Positions 8,545-16,770 of a stretch of DNA of 64,000 nucleotides are shown in pieces. Origin of the DNA: JAMLHH01 sp037189845 (GTDB taxonomy: Bacteria > Bacteroidota > Bacteroidia > Chitinophagales > JADIYW01); assembly GCA_037189845.1 (NCBI GenBank), contig JBBCIS010000002.1, positions 177,578-241,577 of the forward strand, read 5' to 3'. The stretch's first letter is position 1, and the number at the start of each line of letters is the position of its first letter. The notes under the pieces are model-generated. The model was not told the DNA's origin. It made no database searches and saw nothing but the letters and a program-made list of their open reading frames with translations. The position numbers and the translations under genes were made by a program.

Positions 8545-8733
8545 TTAGGGGCGTTCAAACTCATCCAGTAAGGAAAGTCTGCGCACCTTTCGGAGTTGCA
8601 ACCCATAGGTAGCCTTATCGTAATAAATTTTATCCAGATTTCTCTGGACGAGTTTGAACGATTCAAACATACAATTAAAAATGATAATGCAAAATAGTGG
8701 AGTGAAATATTCATATTGAAAGAAATATTTCAT
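8545..8733 (-). CDS. Short possible gene or remnant, 62 aa
   Basis: This 62-codon open frame ends FKLVQRNLDKIYYDKATYGLQLRKVRRLSLLDEFERP, whose mix of residues looks genuinely coding. The first 20 residues look less so. It lies in a 360-bp stretch (8478-8838) full of short leftward frames between a stopped gene and a frameshifted hicA, so it may be a fragment of a decayed gene. Confidence 0.25.
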   Translation of the reverse strand: MKYFFQYEYFTPLFCIIIFNCMFESFKLVQRNLDKIYYDKATYGLQLRKVRRLSLLDEFERP

Positions 8734-8780
8734 GACAAATGTAAGTCAAGAATATTGTATATCCTACACTTTTTAGCAAA

Positions 8781-8821
8781 ATGATAGAAAATATTCTATC
8801 ATTTATTTTCAAATGATAGAA
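8781..8821. promoter_or_regulatory. Operator repeats of hicAB
   Basis: ATGATAGAA (8781-8789) and TTCTATCAT (8794-8802) form an inverted repeat. A third copy, ATGATAGAA, lies at 8813-8821. A TATCTTTG -7 box follows at 8829-8836. HicB antitoxins with a C-terminal DNA-binding domain repress their own promoter, so these half-sites are good operator candidates. Confidence 0.5.
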
Positions 8822-8838
8822 TAATGGCTATCTTTGTA

Positions 8839-9046
8839 ATGCAGTTAAATAAATCGCAAACGAAATATTCTGAACTAGAAAAAACTACTGAAAAAGCATG
8901 GATGCAGCTTTGTAGAAAATGGAAAAAAACATCCAAAGTGGTACAGCCCAATCACAGGTAAATACTTTGATATGAGCCACCACAAGAGTGAAGAAGTTAA
9001 AAAAGGAACTTTAAATTCAATCATGAAAGACGCAGGGGTGAAATAA
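8839..9046 (+). pseudogene. hicA: HicA toxin with homopolymer frameshift
   Basis: One frame gives KYSELEK from ATG 8839 (an in-frame ATG also lies at 8824). The next frame gives LLKKHGCSFVENGKKHPKWY...KGTLNSIMKDAGVK to TAA 9046. Joined, they read as a complete HicA mRNA interferase with its catalytic-region His (HHKSEEV) and the conserved C-terminal KKGTLNSIMKDAG. The break is an A6 run at about 8878-8883 where five A would keep the frame, so there is one extra A. The toxin is therefore probably inactive unless slippage restores it. hicB follows 45 bp later. Confidence 0.75.
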
Positions 9047-9091
9047 TCCCCTGCTAAAAATTAGTGTAAAATGTAAATAAAATGACATCGT

Positions 9092-9496
9092 ATGAAAAAT
9101 CAAATTGCAAAAATCGAAAGGGGGAAAGATGGAAGCTTTGGTATCTACATAGAAAACAACAGCTTAAATTATGGTATTCACGGAAATGGAAAAACAGTTG
9201 AAGAAGCTAAAGCAGATTTTATTGAATCGTATGCAGAAATGAAATTATTCTTTGAAAAAAAAGGTGTTTTTTTTGAAGAATGTGAATTTGTATTCAAATA
9301 TGATGTAGCTTCTTTTTTGGAATATTTCAACAATAGAATAACTTTGACAGGCTTAGAAGCAATTACAGGAGTCAACAGAAAACAATTAGGCCATTATTTG
9401 TCTGGACATAGAAATCCATCAGAGAAAACAGCCAAAAAAATAGAACAAGGGCTACATGCTTTTGCAGAAGAATTAACTCAGGTGCAATTCAGTTAA
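9092..9496 (+). CDS. hicB: HicB-family antitoxin
   Basis: A 134-residue protein with the HicB N-terminal partial RNase H-like fold (IERGKDGSFGIYIENNSLNY...GKTVEEAKADFIESYAEM). A C-terminal helix-turn-helix follows (TGLEAITGVNRKQLGHYLSG, about 85-105). It would neutralise HicA and bind the operator upstream. It is intact although hicA is frameshifted, which is a stable state because loss of the toxin is tolerated. A strong terminator follows. Confidence 0.88.
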   Translation: MKNQIAKIERGKDGSFGIYIENNSLNYGIHGNGKTVEEAKADFIESYAEMKLFFEKKGVFFEECEFVFKYDVASFLEYFNNRITLTGLEAITGVNRKQLGHYLSGHRNPSEKTAKKIEQGLHAFAEELTQVQFS

Positions 9497-9524
9497 CTGC
9501 AAATTTCTGTTCACCTGAATAGAG

Positions 9525-9552
9525 CCGGACACTGATGTGTCCGGTTTTTTTT
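9525..9552 (+). terminator. Intrinsic terminator of hicAB
   Basis: CCGGACAC, loop TGAT, GTGTCCGG (9525-9544) followed by eight T. A textbook rho-independent terminator. Confidence 0.85.
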
Positions 9553-9600
9553 ATTCGATATCTATCTTCATATTTGCGATATATACATAACTAAAACAAT

Positions 9601-10320
9601 ATGGACGTTATTGATTGGAAGAATTTTTTTGATAGTTCTATGATTATTTTGATGTTATCAGGAGTATCATACATAATAGCTTATAATATAGAATATGCTC
9701 AATGTTCTATTTATGGAATCCCAACAGAACTAATAACCATAAATTTCTTAAATGTCATTAATACAATTCCATGGGCAATTTTCTTTATTTCTGTGGTTAT
9801 TTCCTTATTAGGCGCATTAAATTTTACAGTGGGTATAATTAAACAAATAAAAGGATGTTACATTTTATTAACATCAATATTTTTTGTTGTTTTAAATATA
9901 TTATTTATGTTTTATATTATCCAACATTCTACATTTCTAAAATGTAATGGAATAGAATATATTGCAGGCATTTTAGTAATTGTGATTACAATTGATAATT
10001 TTAAGAGAACTACAAAATATTTAAATCTTAGTTTTCTATCTAAAGATTTAGTTAAGTCCATTAATATTCTTTTAATCACACTACTTTTTATAGGACTTGT
10101 AATTATTTTTTCAAATATTATTGGTTCAATAAGTGCAAACAATCAACCACTTGATAATAGTAACTTTCGTTCAAGAGTCCTTATAAAAAAATACGATCAA
10201 ACTTACATATACTACAATGTAAAAGAATGTAATTATTCCTTTTTAGAAATATATTATCCGGATTCACGAATAGATACAATCGAGCATTCTATTGAGATTT
10301 TCAACAAAAAGGGTAGCTAA
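9601..10320 (+). CDS. Multi-pass membrane protein, unknown
   Basis: This 239-residue protein has about five hydrophobic helices (IILMLSGVSYIIAYNI, IPWAIFFISVVISLLGAL, CYILLTSIFFVVLNILFMFY, IAGILVIVITI, ILLITLLFIGLVIIFSNII) and a soluble C-terminal tail of about 65 residues (RSRVLIKKYDQTYIYYNV...). It is very AT-rich, like the other island cargo. It stands alone between two terminators. I do not recognise the family. Confidence 0.65.
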   Translation: MDVIDWKNFFDSSMIILMLSGVSYIIAYNIEYAQCSIYGIPTELITINFLNVINTIPWAIFFISVVISLLGALNFTVGIIKQIKGCYILLTSIFFVVLNILFMFYIIQHSTFLKCNGIEYIAGILVIVITIDNFKRTTKYLNLSFLSKDLVKSINILLITLLFIGLVIIFSNIIGSISANNQPLDNSNFRSRVLIKKYDQTYIYYNVKECNYSFLEIYYPDSRIDTIEHSIEIFNKKGS

Positions 10321-10334
10321 TAGCTACCCTTTTT
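10306..10334. terminator. Bidirectional terminator
   Basis: A 13-bp perfect stem, AAAAAGGGTAGCT / AGCTACCCTTTTT, with loop AAT. It contains the stop region of the 9601 gene and lies between two convergent genes, with A and T tracts on both sides. Confidence 0.8.
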
Positions 10335-10357
10335 GTTTCCAGTTTTTTCATCCAATA

Positions 10358-10570
10358 TTACTCTCCCAGTTCTACTACTTGAGTATCAAACCAGTTAGAA
10401 ATATCAGCATGAGAAACTTGCTTGATACTTTCTTCTTTTTGTTCCTGAGAGAAATCAGGATGCTGCATTTTTGCTTCCGTTCTTGCCTCAGAAAGCAGGT
10501 AGTTCCCCAAACTCACCAAATCCTCTTTTGAGAAATAATAAATTTTCATTATTCTTAAGTTTAATGTCAT
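10358..10570 (-). CDS. Small hypothetical protein
   Basis: The frame opens at 10570, but MKIYYFSKEDLVSLGNYLLS from 10549 is the likelier start, giving 63 residues. The sequence is acidic and helical (EARTEAKMQHPDFSQEQKEE) and lies 3' to 3' with the membrane protein across a shared terminator. No family recognised; it resembles the small regulatory-region proteins common in Bacteroidota phages. Confidence 0.5.
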   Translation of the reverse strand: MTLNLRIMKIYYFSKEDLVSLGNYLLSEARTEAKMQHPDFSQEQKEESIKQVSHADISNWFDTQVVELGE

Positions 10571-10638
10571 CCAAATTAAAATCTGCTATACAAGCAAGGA
10601 TGACAGTACTTGCATAACAGTATTCAATTATAATTAAG

Positions 10639-11679
10639 TTACCAGCCTTTGAGGTAGGAGAAATGATTGTTTACCGGCCGGCCTTTCCCATCCGTACCAT
10701 TGGCCCAGAGCGTATGAAAATAGGTGTGCCGGATCCCGTATTCAGCAGCAATTTTATTGAAGAGCCGGATGAATTTTTCTGCATCCTCCATGGTAGAGAA
10801 TCCCGACTTTACAGAACCGTCCACTCCATACTCTGTGATGCGGATCTCCACTCCTTTTCGCTGGCCGGCCTCATTGATGCTTTTCCGGAAGGTATCTCTT
10901 ACAGATTTTTCATCTGTGCCTTTGACATACAGGTGTGGAGTCACAAACTGATAAAAATTCCGTCTGGCTACTTCCTGGTTCCAGCACCTGGATGTTATAT
11001 TATCAGTGACATGAACAGAGATGCCTAAAGGTTGTGTGTAGCCGGCTTTCCTGATTGCCGGAACTACCTCCTGCTCGAGGTAGTCCAGGCATTTGTTGAT
11101 CCGTGTCCTGATGCCTTTTTCGGAGATATCTACACCTTTCAGCACCAGTATTAATTTTTGTATCAGGTTCGGCGTACCGGTAAATCCCAGAATCTCATCT
11201 GACATCCAGGTCTCATTTTCCAGCTCGATGGCTATGAGGCGGGTATTTTCATTCACATATTGCAGCGAACGCATAGAATTCTGCAGCTCATGCCTGCCCA
11301 GGTAGGGCTCATGTGAATTGAATGCGAATGTGACATATTCAGCTCCCAGCTGATTTGCTGTCATCGTAAGTGTGGAAACATAAGATTTTACCGGTCGTTT
11401 TTTAAAGCTCATATTCTCTGCTTCTGCTGCCGGAGCACTTCCGAATCCCGGAAAATCAATATTCATATAATTTGAAAGCGTTCCGGAAAAACGCACATAT
11501 TGCAGCCTTTCGGTAGGCACTACCTCTTTGATCTTCTCAACGAATTCATCAGAGATCATACCATCACTGTCAAATCTTAAAAGCGCAAATTTGGGCATCT
11601 GTCCCAGATTGAAGCCCTGACCAGCTGCTGTTGTGAAAAGTACTGCATATAGCAGCAAGGAAAACAATGTTTTTTTCAT
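10639..11679 (-). CDS. Secreted glycoside hydrolase-like (TIM-barrel) protein
   Basis: A 346-residue protein with an N-terminal signal peptide (MKKTLFSLLLYAVLFTTAAG). The body resembles clan GH-A barrels: an acidic strand-end motif IELENETW in the middle (possible acid/base Glu) and ITEYGVDG later (possible nucleophile Glu), then aromatic-rich TYFHTLWANG. It would act in the periplasm or outside the cell on a glycan. The exact family and substrate are not clear. Its presence inside the integrative element makes it likely cargo. Confidence 0.6.
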   Translation of the reverse strand: MKKTLFSLLLYAVLFTTAAGQGFNLGQMPKFALLRFDSDGMISDEFVEKIKEVVPTERLQYVRFSGTLSNYMNIDFPGFGSAPAAEAENMSFKKRPVKSYVSTLTMTANQLGAEYVTFAFNSHEPYLGRHELQNSMRSLQYVNENTRLIAIELENETWMSDEILGFTGTPNLIQKLILVLKGVDISEKGIRTRINKCLDYLEQEVVPAIRKAGYTQPLGISVHVTDNITSRCWNQEVARRNFYQFVTPHLYVKGTDEKSVRDTFRKSINEAGQRKGVEIRITEYGVDGSVKSGFSTMEDAEKFIRLFNKIAAEYGIRHTYFHTLWANGTDGKGRPVNNHFSYLKGW

Positions 11680-11819
11680 ACGTTACTTTTTAGTTTACTG
11701 AAAATGTGAACCTAAAAATGTACCCGTATTTGTTGAGAAAAAGGACATGCTTATCTGACCGTGACTTCGAGATCCTTTGGTAGATTATTTTCTCAGGAAG
11801 ATGTACATTTATTGCTGCC

Positions 11820-12420
11820 ATGTGCTTCTTTACTCAGATAACCCATTCTGCAAGTCAGATATCCAGGCATTTCGATGCAAAATTCAAACAACCGGATGCA
11901 TACCACCCCGGCATAATGAATGGCTTCCTGCATCCTCATACACCAGTCATCACACATGCAGCTCCGGATGAAATACAACATCTACAGTGGGGATTGATAC
12001 CGTCCTGGGCAAAAGATAATAAGATCAAATCCATGACGCTGAATGCAAGAATAGAAACTATTGATGAAAAGCCTTCATTCCGGAACAGCATCCATAACAG
12101 ATGTATGATCATTGCTGACGGTTTTTTTTGAATGGAAATGGCTGGATTCTAAGGGAAAAAACAAACAAAAATATCTGCTGACAATGCCGGACCGGCAATT
12201 GTTCGCCTTTGCCAGATTATGGTCGGACTGGACGGATCATCATACCGGAGAATTTGTGAGATCATATACCATCATGACGACAGACGCTAATGAGCTGATG
12301 TCTGAAATCCACAACACCAAAAAACGAATGCCGGTTATACTCAGGACAGGTCATGAACGGGACTGGCTCTCCGGTCATCTGGAGTTGGATAATGATCACC
12401 TGGTAGCAGAAGCTGTATAG
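11820..12420 (+). pseudogene. SRAP-domain (YedK/HMCES-like) protein, frameshifted
   Basis: From ATG 11820 the protein begins MCFFTQ, with the Cys2 that SRAP proteins use to cross-link abasic sites in single-stranded DNA. It continues through LQWGLIPSWAKD and LNARIETIDEKPSFR to IIADGFF. A T8 run at 12120-12127 shifts the frame; seven T would give ADGFFEWKW, the conserved SRAP block. The other frame continues (YTIMTTDAN, ...KKRMPVIL) to 12420. So this is a complete family member broken by one extra T. Family role: shielding abasic DNA, and often present on mobile elements. Confidence 0.82.
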
Positions 12421-12814
12421 CTCTTTGATTATAAATATCTACAGATCTGATGATACCTTCTTCCAAAACAGCTATCCTATCTTTACGAAGTACAAATCCA
12501 TTTTCTTTAATTCTTTCAGGAAACGACCGAATAGTATATCTGAAATAAGTTTGCATATCCCACTGCTCATAATTGACATGTATGTGGTGTATTTCCAGAA
12601 AATCTATGATAACAGCACATTTTACAGATGGAGCAAGACTGGTGAACTGGAACTTATATGCGTCCGACAGATTATTGTATTTGTGGCGGACTTCATTTGA
12701 ATACCACCAGATATTAAAATCATTCAGGCATTGTCCGTATAGTGGATTTTTCATGTGTCGAAAATCAAAAAGAATATTTTGATGAAAAGGACAAACAGGA
12801 AATTTCAGAACCAT
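12341..12814 (-). CDS. Hypothetical protein, 157 aa
   Basis: The protein begins MVLKFPVCPFHQNILFDFRH and is rich in aromatics (FNIWWYSNEVRHKYNNL). The start lies 3 bp after the stop of the upstream membrane/coiled-coil gene, so they are probably co-transcribed. Its last 27 codons overlap the end of the broken SRAP gene on the other strand, so the true C-terminus may be altered. No family recognised. Confidence 0.5.
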   Translation of the reverse strand: MVLKFPVCPFHQNILFDFRHMKNPLYGQCLNDFNIWWYSNEVRHKYNNLSDAYKFQFTSLAPSVKCAVIIDFLEIHHIHVNYEQWDMQTYFRYTIRSFPERIKENGFVLRKDRIAVLEEGIIRSVDIYNQRAIQLLLPGDHYPTPDDRRASPVHDLS

Positions 12815-12817
12815 AAT

Positions 12818-13765
12818 TTAGAATACACCAATTAATCTATAGTATTCAATAATTAATTGTCCATAAGGCGTCAATCTGAATTCATTTCCAATCTTAAAAA
12901 TTACATCGTTATTGATAAAGTAATTTAGTTGTTGACTATTGGGCGTTTTTCCATTTTTTATACAAGATTCTAATTTCCTTAACTCAGAAGAGAATAAAAC
13001 ATTTTCTAAATTCCATTGTGAACTTTCAGAAACATCCGGAACAAAAGGATTAATCTTCCAGCTCTCATGTTTACTTAGTTGTTCTATGAATTTAACATAG
13101 GTTGATATTGCATTATTTGCATCGTCGATAATTTCTGAACTAATATTATTCTTTTTTTCATAATCAGCACTTTGCTCATCCAATATGTCTTTATATACTG
13201 ATATTTCAGCTTTTAAACTATCTGAATCTTTTAATATGCCTTCTATATAGTCTGTTCTAGTTTTTAATTCATCTTTTTTTTGATTTGATATAATTCTTTC
13301 ATTTTTTAGATCATCTATAAACTGATCTTTTTCTACTGTCAAAGCTCTAATTTTTACTTTTAAATTTTCATTTTCAGAAAATAGTGTATCTCTCTCCCGA
13401 GCAACTTGGTCATGAAATTCTTTTAAGACAATTTTTTTATCAATTACAAGTTGTGTGATTTTGGGCATGGCTCTATGTTCTATACCAAGTGATAATGAAC
13501 GGGATAATATTACAATTGCATATCCAGCAATTACTGCTAGTAATGTCCAGCATAAATCGATGAACAGCACTTTCCATGAGAAGGTACTTTCAACAGCAGC
13601 TTTCATCAGTGAGAGCTTGTCATTCAGTAACAGTTCGGCATCAATATTGAATACTATATACCAGAACTCCCAGTGATGGATAAGTATTACCAGTAAAAAA
13701 GTAAAAAAGAAAGGATTGGTCAGCCTGTCTTTTACATTCTGGAAAAAAGAGGAAAAATAGTCCAT
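12818..13765 (-). CDS. Membrane-anchored coiled-coil protein
   Basis: This 315-residue protein has two N-terminal membrane helices (PFFFTFLLVILIHHWEFWYI and VLFIDLCWTLLAVIAGYAIV). A long coiled coil of about 100 residues follows (ENENLKVKIRALTVEKDQF...KGILKDSDSLKAEI type), then a small C-terminal domain resembling a winged helix (LNYFINNDVIFKIGNEFRLT). It heads a two-gene unit with the 157-residue protein. Membrane sensors or effectors with this layout occur in defence islands, but no family is recognised. Confidence 0.65.
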   Translation of the reverse strand: MDYFSSFFQNVKDRLTNPFFFTFLLVILIHHWEFWYIVFNIDAELLLNDKLSLMKAAVESTFSWKVLFIDLCWTLLAVIAGYAIVILSRSLSLGIEHRAMPKITQLVIDKKIVLKEFHDQVARERDTLFSENENLKVKIRALTVEKDQFIDDLKNERIISNQKKDELKTRTDYIEGILKDSDSLKAEISVYKDILDEQSADYEKKNNISSEIIDDANNAISTYVKFIEQLSKHESWKINPFVPDVSESSQWNLENVLFSSELRKLESCIKNGKTPNSQQLNYFINNDVIFKIGNEFRLTPYGQLIIEYYRLIGVF

Positions 13766-13843
13766 GTTGTTATTTTAGTTTTAAACTAAAAATTAAAATA
13801 AGGAACTGATTTTAACATGAGTCATTTTCATGAATTAAGTTTT

Positions 13844-14212
13844 TCACTCTATTAGCTCAGCAGGATTATTTAATAAAAAATTATGTAATCTTACTCTGCA
13901 AGAGTTATTGATTGAATGTGCATTTTCTTTCCAGTTCCAAAATTCTTCAATGCTTGCTGTACCGGAAAATATAAAATCTTTTTTGCTGGTATCAAAGTCT
14001 TCTTTAATTGTGATTTTAATGTTTGAAGGTTTTCGGGAAAACCATTCCACATATCTGTTACGTGGATGTACTCCAGTTATAAAATTCCGGACCTTCTCCC
14101 AGTGTTTTAAATCTCTTTCATCAGCAAATATTTCCATTAAATCCAGTTCGCTGATAGAATGTGAACGATTATTTGCAAGTTCATTTTCTAAAATGTCAAG
14201 TTTGTTTTCCAT
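13844..14212 (-). CDS. Hypothetical protein, 122 aa
   Basis: A soluble protein starting MENKLDILENELANNRSHSI, with Trp-rich stretches (KHWEKVRNF, YVEWFSRKP, EEFWNWKENAH). It is intact and lies between two membrane-protein genes of the leftward cluster with gaps of 64 to 80 bp. No motif recognised. Confidence 0.5.
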   Translation of the reverse strand: MENKLDILENELANNRSHSISELDLMEIFADERDLKHWEKVRNFITGVHPRNRYVEWFSRKPSNIKITIKEDFDTSKKDFIFSGTASIEEFWNWKENAHSINNSCRVRLHNFLLNNPAELIE

Positions 14213-14276
14213 GGTGTTATTTTAGTGTGCTTTGTAGTGAAGTTGGAATGATAGCGTGTAAAATCGCTATTGGAAA

Positions 14277-14906
14277 TCAATTACTAGATACATAAAAAGT
14301 TTCACCATTTAGTGATAAGTACTTGATTGTAACCTTAACTTCATTTAATAATATTTTTTGAAATAACATTGTATCAGTTATATTTTCAGCAGGAACCTGA
14401 AATATCCATTGACTGCTTCCAGATTTTAATGGGAGATCATCATTTCCTTTATCAAATGTTGTATACTGGCCTACCATTATCTGTTTATTATTCCTTTTTA
14501 GCAATAAAGGAATATTATCTATATCGTTCTTTATTCCTTTAAATCTTACTTCAATGTCTTCTATAATTGCCAACCCATTCCCCATATTATCAACTCTAAT
14601 ACCTAAATATTTATCAGTATGATATGAAGAATTTTTAAAAATTGACAAATAGGGCCTAAAAGAATTTTTATAATTTTGGATGGCTAGTTGTAACTGAATG
14701 GAATCATTGATTCTTTTAATAGAATCATTGTATCGAAGGTGTTCAAATTGCTTATTAAATCTTTCTTCTGTTGTTTTTGCATCCGAAATACTTTGTTCTC
14801 GCGCGTAGTTAAACTGACAAACACTAAAAAATACAGCAAAAATTGATACCCCTAGAGATATAATATCGAAAAATCTGTTCTTTAATATATTGCATAAGTA
14901 ATTCAT
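14277..14906 (-). CDS. Membrane-anchored hypothetical protein, 209 aa
   Basis: One N-terminal membrane helix (FFDIISLGVSIFAVFFSVC), a short coiled coil (about 45-75) and a beta-rich C-terminal domain containing GIRVDNMGNGLAIIEDIEV. That phrase is typical of a widespread family of small membrane proteins of unknown function with the same helix, coiled-coil and beta order. Function unknown. Confidence 0.55.
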   Translation of the reverse strand: MNYLCNILKNRFFDIISLGVSIFAVFFSVCQFNYAREQSISDAKTTEERFNKQFEHLRYNDSIKRINDSIQLQLAIQNYKNSFRPYLSIFKNSSYHTDKYLGIRVDNMGNGLAIIEDIEVRFKGIKNDIDNIPLLLKRNNKQIMVGQYTTFDKGNDDLPLKSGSSQWIFQVPAENITDTMLFQKILLNEVKVTIKYLSLNGETFYVSSN

Positions 14907-14935
14907 AGCGTTAATATAGATATTTTATTACTATA

Positions 14936-15181
14936 TTATTTTTCAGAGACAATCATTTCGGCAGCTGCTGCAAGGAACATCAGCTTTGCCCATTCTTCCG
15001 GATTTTTTGTGGAAAGCAATTGTAATAATGACGGTAGTACTTCGAGTTGATTTGCGTCCTGATACTCTTTTATGACATCTGTATATGTCTGAATACGCTC
15101 ATGATATTTTTCTCCGAGTTCTTCCATGACTGTCTTACGTGCCATCATCATGCGGAGTGTCATTTCTTTTTTATCTTCCAT
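14936..15181 (-). CDS. Small helical hypothetical protein
   Basis: 81 residues, predicted all helical, beginning MEDKKEMTLRMMMARKTVMEELGEKYHERI. It ends in a hydrophobic stretch (AKLMFLAAAAEMIVSEK). It belongs to the leftward small-gene cluster of the element. No family recognised. Confidence 0.5.
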   Translation of the reverse strand: MEDKKEMTLRMMMARKTVMEELGEKYHERIQTYTDVIKEYQDANQLEVLPSLLQLLSTKNPEEWAKLMFLAAAAEMIVSEK

Positions 15182-15215
15182 TGGATTAGAATTTACAATT
15201 AATTATTGGGCACAT

Positions 15216-15686
15216 TCATGAGTTCCGGCAAACATCCTGACATGCAACCAATGAAAATTCTGTTGCTATTAAAGAGAATTTATTATTTATTTTTTTGTAG
15301 CCTAAGTACTGTTTTTTCTTGAACACAATCTTAAAATCATTACCGTTTTTGGAATCAGAAGCTTTCGGGTTTTCACAATAAAAACCATAAGCAATGATTG
15401 AATTATCTGATTTTTCAGAGGCATACCATTGAATTCTCTTTCTACGTTTTTTACATTCTTCGTAGAATTTCTTTTTAACATCATACATACTTCTGGATGG
15501 GAAATCAAATCCACTTTCATAATGAAGCATATATCTTGCGAAGTCAAGTCGCTCATGAATCGTTTCAGAATCGTCTGCTTCTACGTAATTCATTAACATT
15601 TCAACTTCTTTTTCCGTCCATTCTACAACCTTTCGCATTACAGGCGATTTTGTATTTTGCTGTGAATTATTGATACTATTTTTCAT
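15216..15686 (-). CDS. Hypothetical protein with Myb/SANT-like N-terminus
   Basis: 156 residues. After a polar leader comes VVEWTEKEVEMLMNYVE, which resembles the start of a Myb/SANT-type helical domain, followed by a Lys/Arg-rich region (KKKFYEECKKRRKRIQW). A DNA-binding role is possible. Its start overlaps the end of the next upstream gene by 11 bp, so both are in one leftward unit. Confidence 0.5.
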   Translation of the reverse strand: MKNSINNSQQNTKSPVMRKVVEWTEKEVEMLMNYVEADDSETIHERLDFARYMLHYESGFDFPSRSMYDVKKKFYEECKKRRKRIQWYASEKSDNSIIAYGFYCENPKASDSKNGNDFKIVFKKKQYLGYKKINNKFSLIATEFSLVACQDVCRNS

Positions 15687-16104
15687 CAGTTTTTACAGTT
15701 AATGCGAAAGAATACCATTTTCCATCTGTGTCATCCAGCCCTTCAACTATAAATCCTGTTGCAGGATTTTTACCCATTATGTCATAGGTATCTCCTGAAT
15801 TGTCAATGTTTCTATCATCAACTTGTTTCATAGCTGTTTCATATAGCGGTAAAAAATTTTCTGAAACAGAAAAAAATCCCATATTATGATATGACTGCAA
15901 GCTGCCATCACTTTCTCGTAGTAATACTGTATCTGTTCCAAACGCACCTGATTTTTTTCTCACTTGCACAACTCTACCAAATCTTGGCTCTTTTTGTCCT
16001 TGAATTGGTCCGGTAATTACTAAGGCTTTATAGCCCAATTCCTCAACATTTGAAGTGTATTTTCCCCAATGCGAAGTGTCTAATTGTATTCTATTATTAG
16101 TCAT
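15676..16104 (-). CDS. Hypothetical protein, about 142 aa
   Basis: The frame is open from 16149, but MTNNRIQLDTSHWGKYTSNV at 16104 is the better start. The product is soluble and beta-rich, with Gly-containing turns (ITGPIQGQKEPRFGRVVQV). It overlaps the following gene by 11 bp. No family recognised; it is typical of early-region proteins of Bacteroidota phages and islands. Confidence 0.5.
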   Translation of the reverse strand: MTNNRIQLDTSHWGKYTSNVEELGYKALVITGPIQGQKEPRFGRVVQVRKKSGAFGTDTVLLRESDGSLQSYHNMGFFSVSENFLPLYETAMKQVDDRNIDNSGDTYDIMGKNPATGFIVEGLDDTDGKWYSFALTVKTDEK

Positions 16105-16152
16105 TCTATTTGAAATTAGTAATTGCGTGTATTTATAGATCAATTTCAATGG

Positions 16153-16399
16153 TTATTGGAGTAATCCGTAAAATTCATTATTCCCGCACTTAGGGCATAC
16201 ATGCTCCGTCTGGATTTCATCAATCCTTTTGAGACCTTTTTCTTCGTCTGTTCCTTGCCATTTGCAGGTTTTATATTTTTAACTATCCTTCCGGATTTAT
16301 AGTAAGAAATATCCTGATAGGAAAGATTTCCGATCGCCCGCACATATGCCCAGTCCACTCTTGTTGCTTTTTTATTAAATCCTTGTTCGCTATTAACAT
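16153..16399 (-). pseudogene. Small zinc-ribbon protein broken by two frameshifts
   Basis: Three frames joined give one plausible protein of about 82 residues. It starts MLIANKDLIKK from 16399, continues ATRVDWAYVRAIGNLSYQDI in the next frame, then TCKWQGTDEEKGLKRIDEI and HVCPKCGNNEFYGLLQ to TAA at 16153. Each switch lies at an A run that is one A short. The C-terminal CPKCG ending, with an earlier Cys, suggests a zinc-binding knuckle. Function unknown. Confidence 0.5.
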
Positions 16400-16400
16400 T

Positions 16401-16681
16401 TTACCTTGTTTTGAAATCATCTAAAGAGCTTGTTGACCGTGATAGTTGGTTATTCACACGTATTCTGAGGTCGGGCGCAGACAGAGCAGCTTTCATTTTT
16501 TTATTGTTGGAATCAATCTCCTGAGATGTCTGTTTAATCAGCTGCGCTTTTTTACCATTATTGGAATCAGGATTTGAAAGCACCTGGCTCACATAGTGCC
16601 TACTGGTATCGGCCAGGTTTGCTATATGGGCACAATAGCCAGAAGGAAGCCTTTTTTAGGACGTTTTTCCATCGTTTCCAT
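16401..16681 (-). pseudogene. First leftward early gene, HTH-like, frameshifted
   Basis: From ATG 16681 the frame gives METMEKRPKKGFL and then stops. In another frame SGYCAHIANLADTSRHYVSQVLS continues through LIKQTSQEIDSNNKKMKAAL to 16401. One missing T or an extra A near 16648-16660 would join them into about 93 residues. The IANLADTSRHYVSQVLS segment looks like a helix-turn-helix. It is divergent from the CI-like repressor, the place of a Cro-like or early regulator. Confidence 0.5.
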
Positions 16682-16720
16682 ATATTTGCTTATCGTTTGT
16701 GATGCATTTATACATATTTC

Positions 16721-16770
16721 TGTAATTACATACAATATATTGATACAGAATTTTGTAAAATAATTTACAA
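16721..16770. promoter_or_regulatory. Operator candidates between early gene and CI-like repressor
   Basis: TGTAATTACA (16721-16730) is a perfect palindrome. TTGTAAAATAATTTACAA (16753-16770) is a second inverted repeat with 7-bp arms that ends on the first base of the repressor start codon. Both contain the half-site TTGTAA/TGTAA, as expected for operators of the divergent repressor. Confidence 0.5.

Noticed and set aside
10663..11305. Plus-strand open frames opposite the glycosidase-like gene
   Set aside because: They are shadows of the minus-strand gene, which has a signal peptide and conserved motifs.
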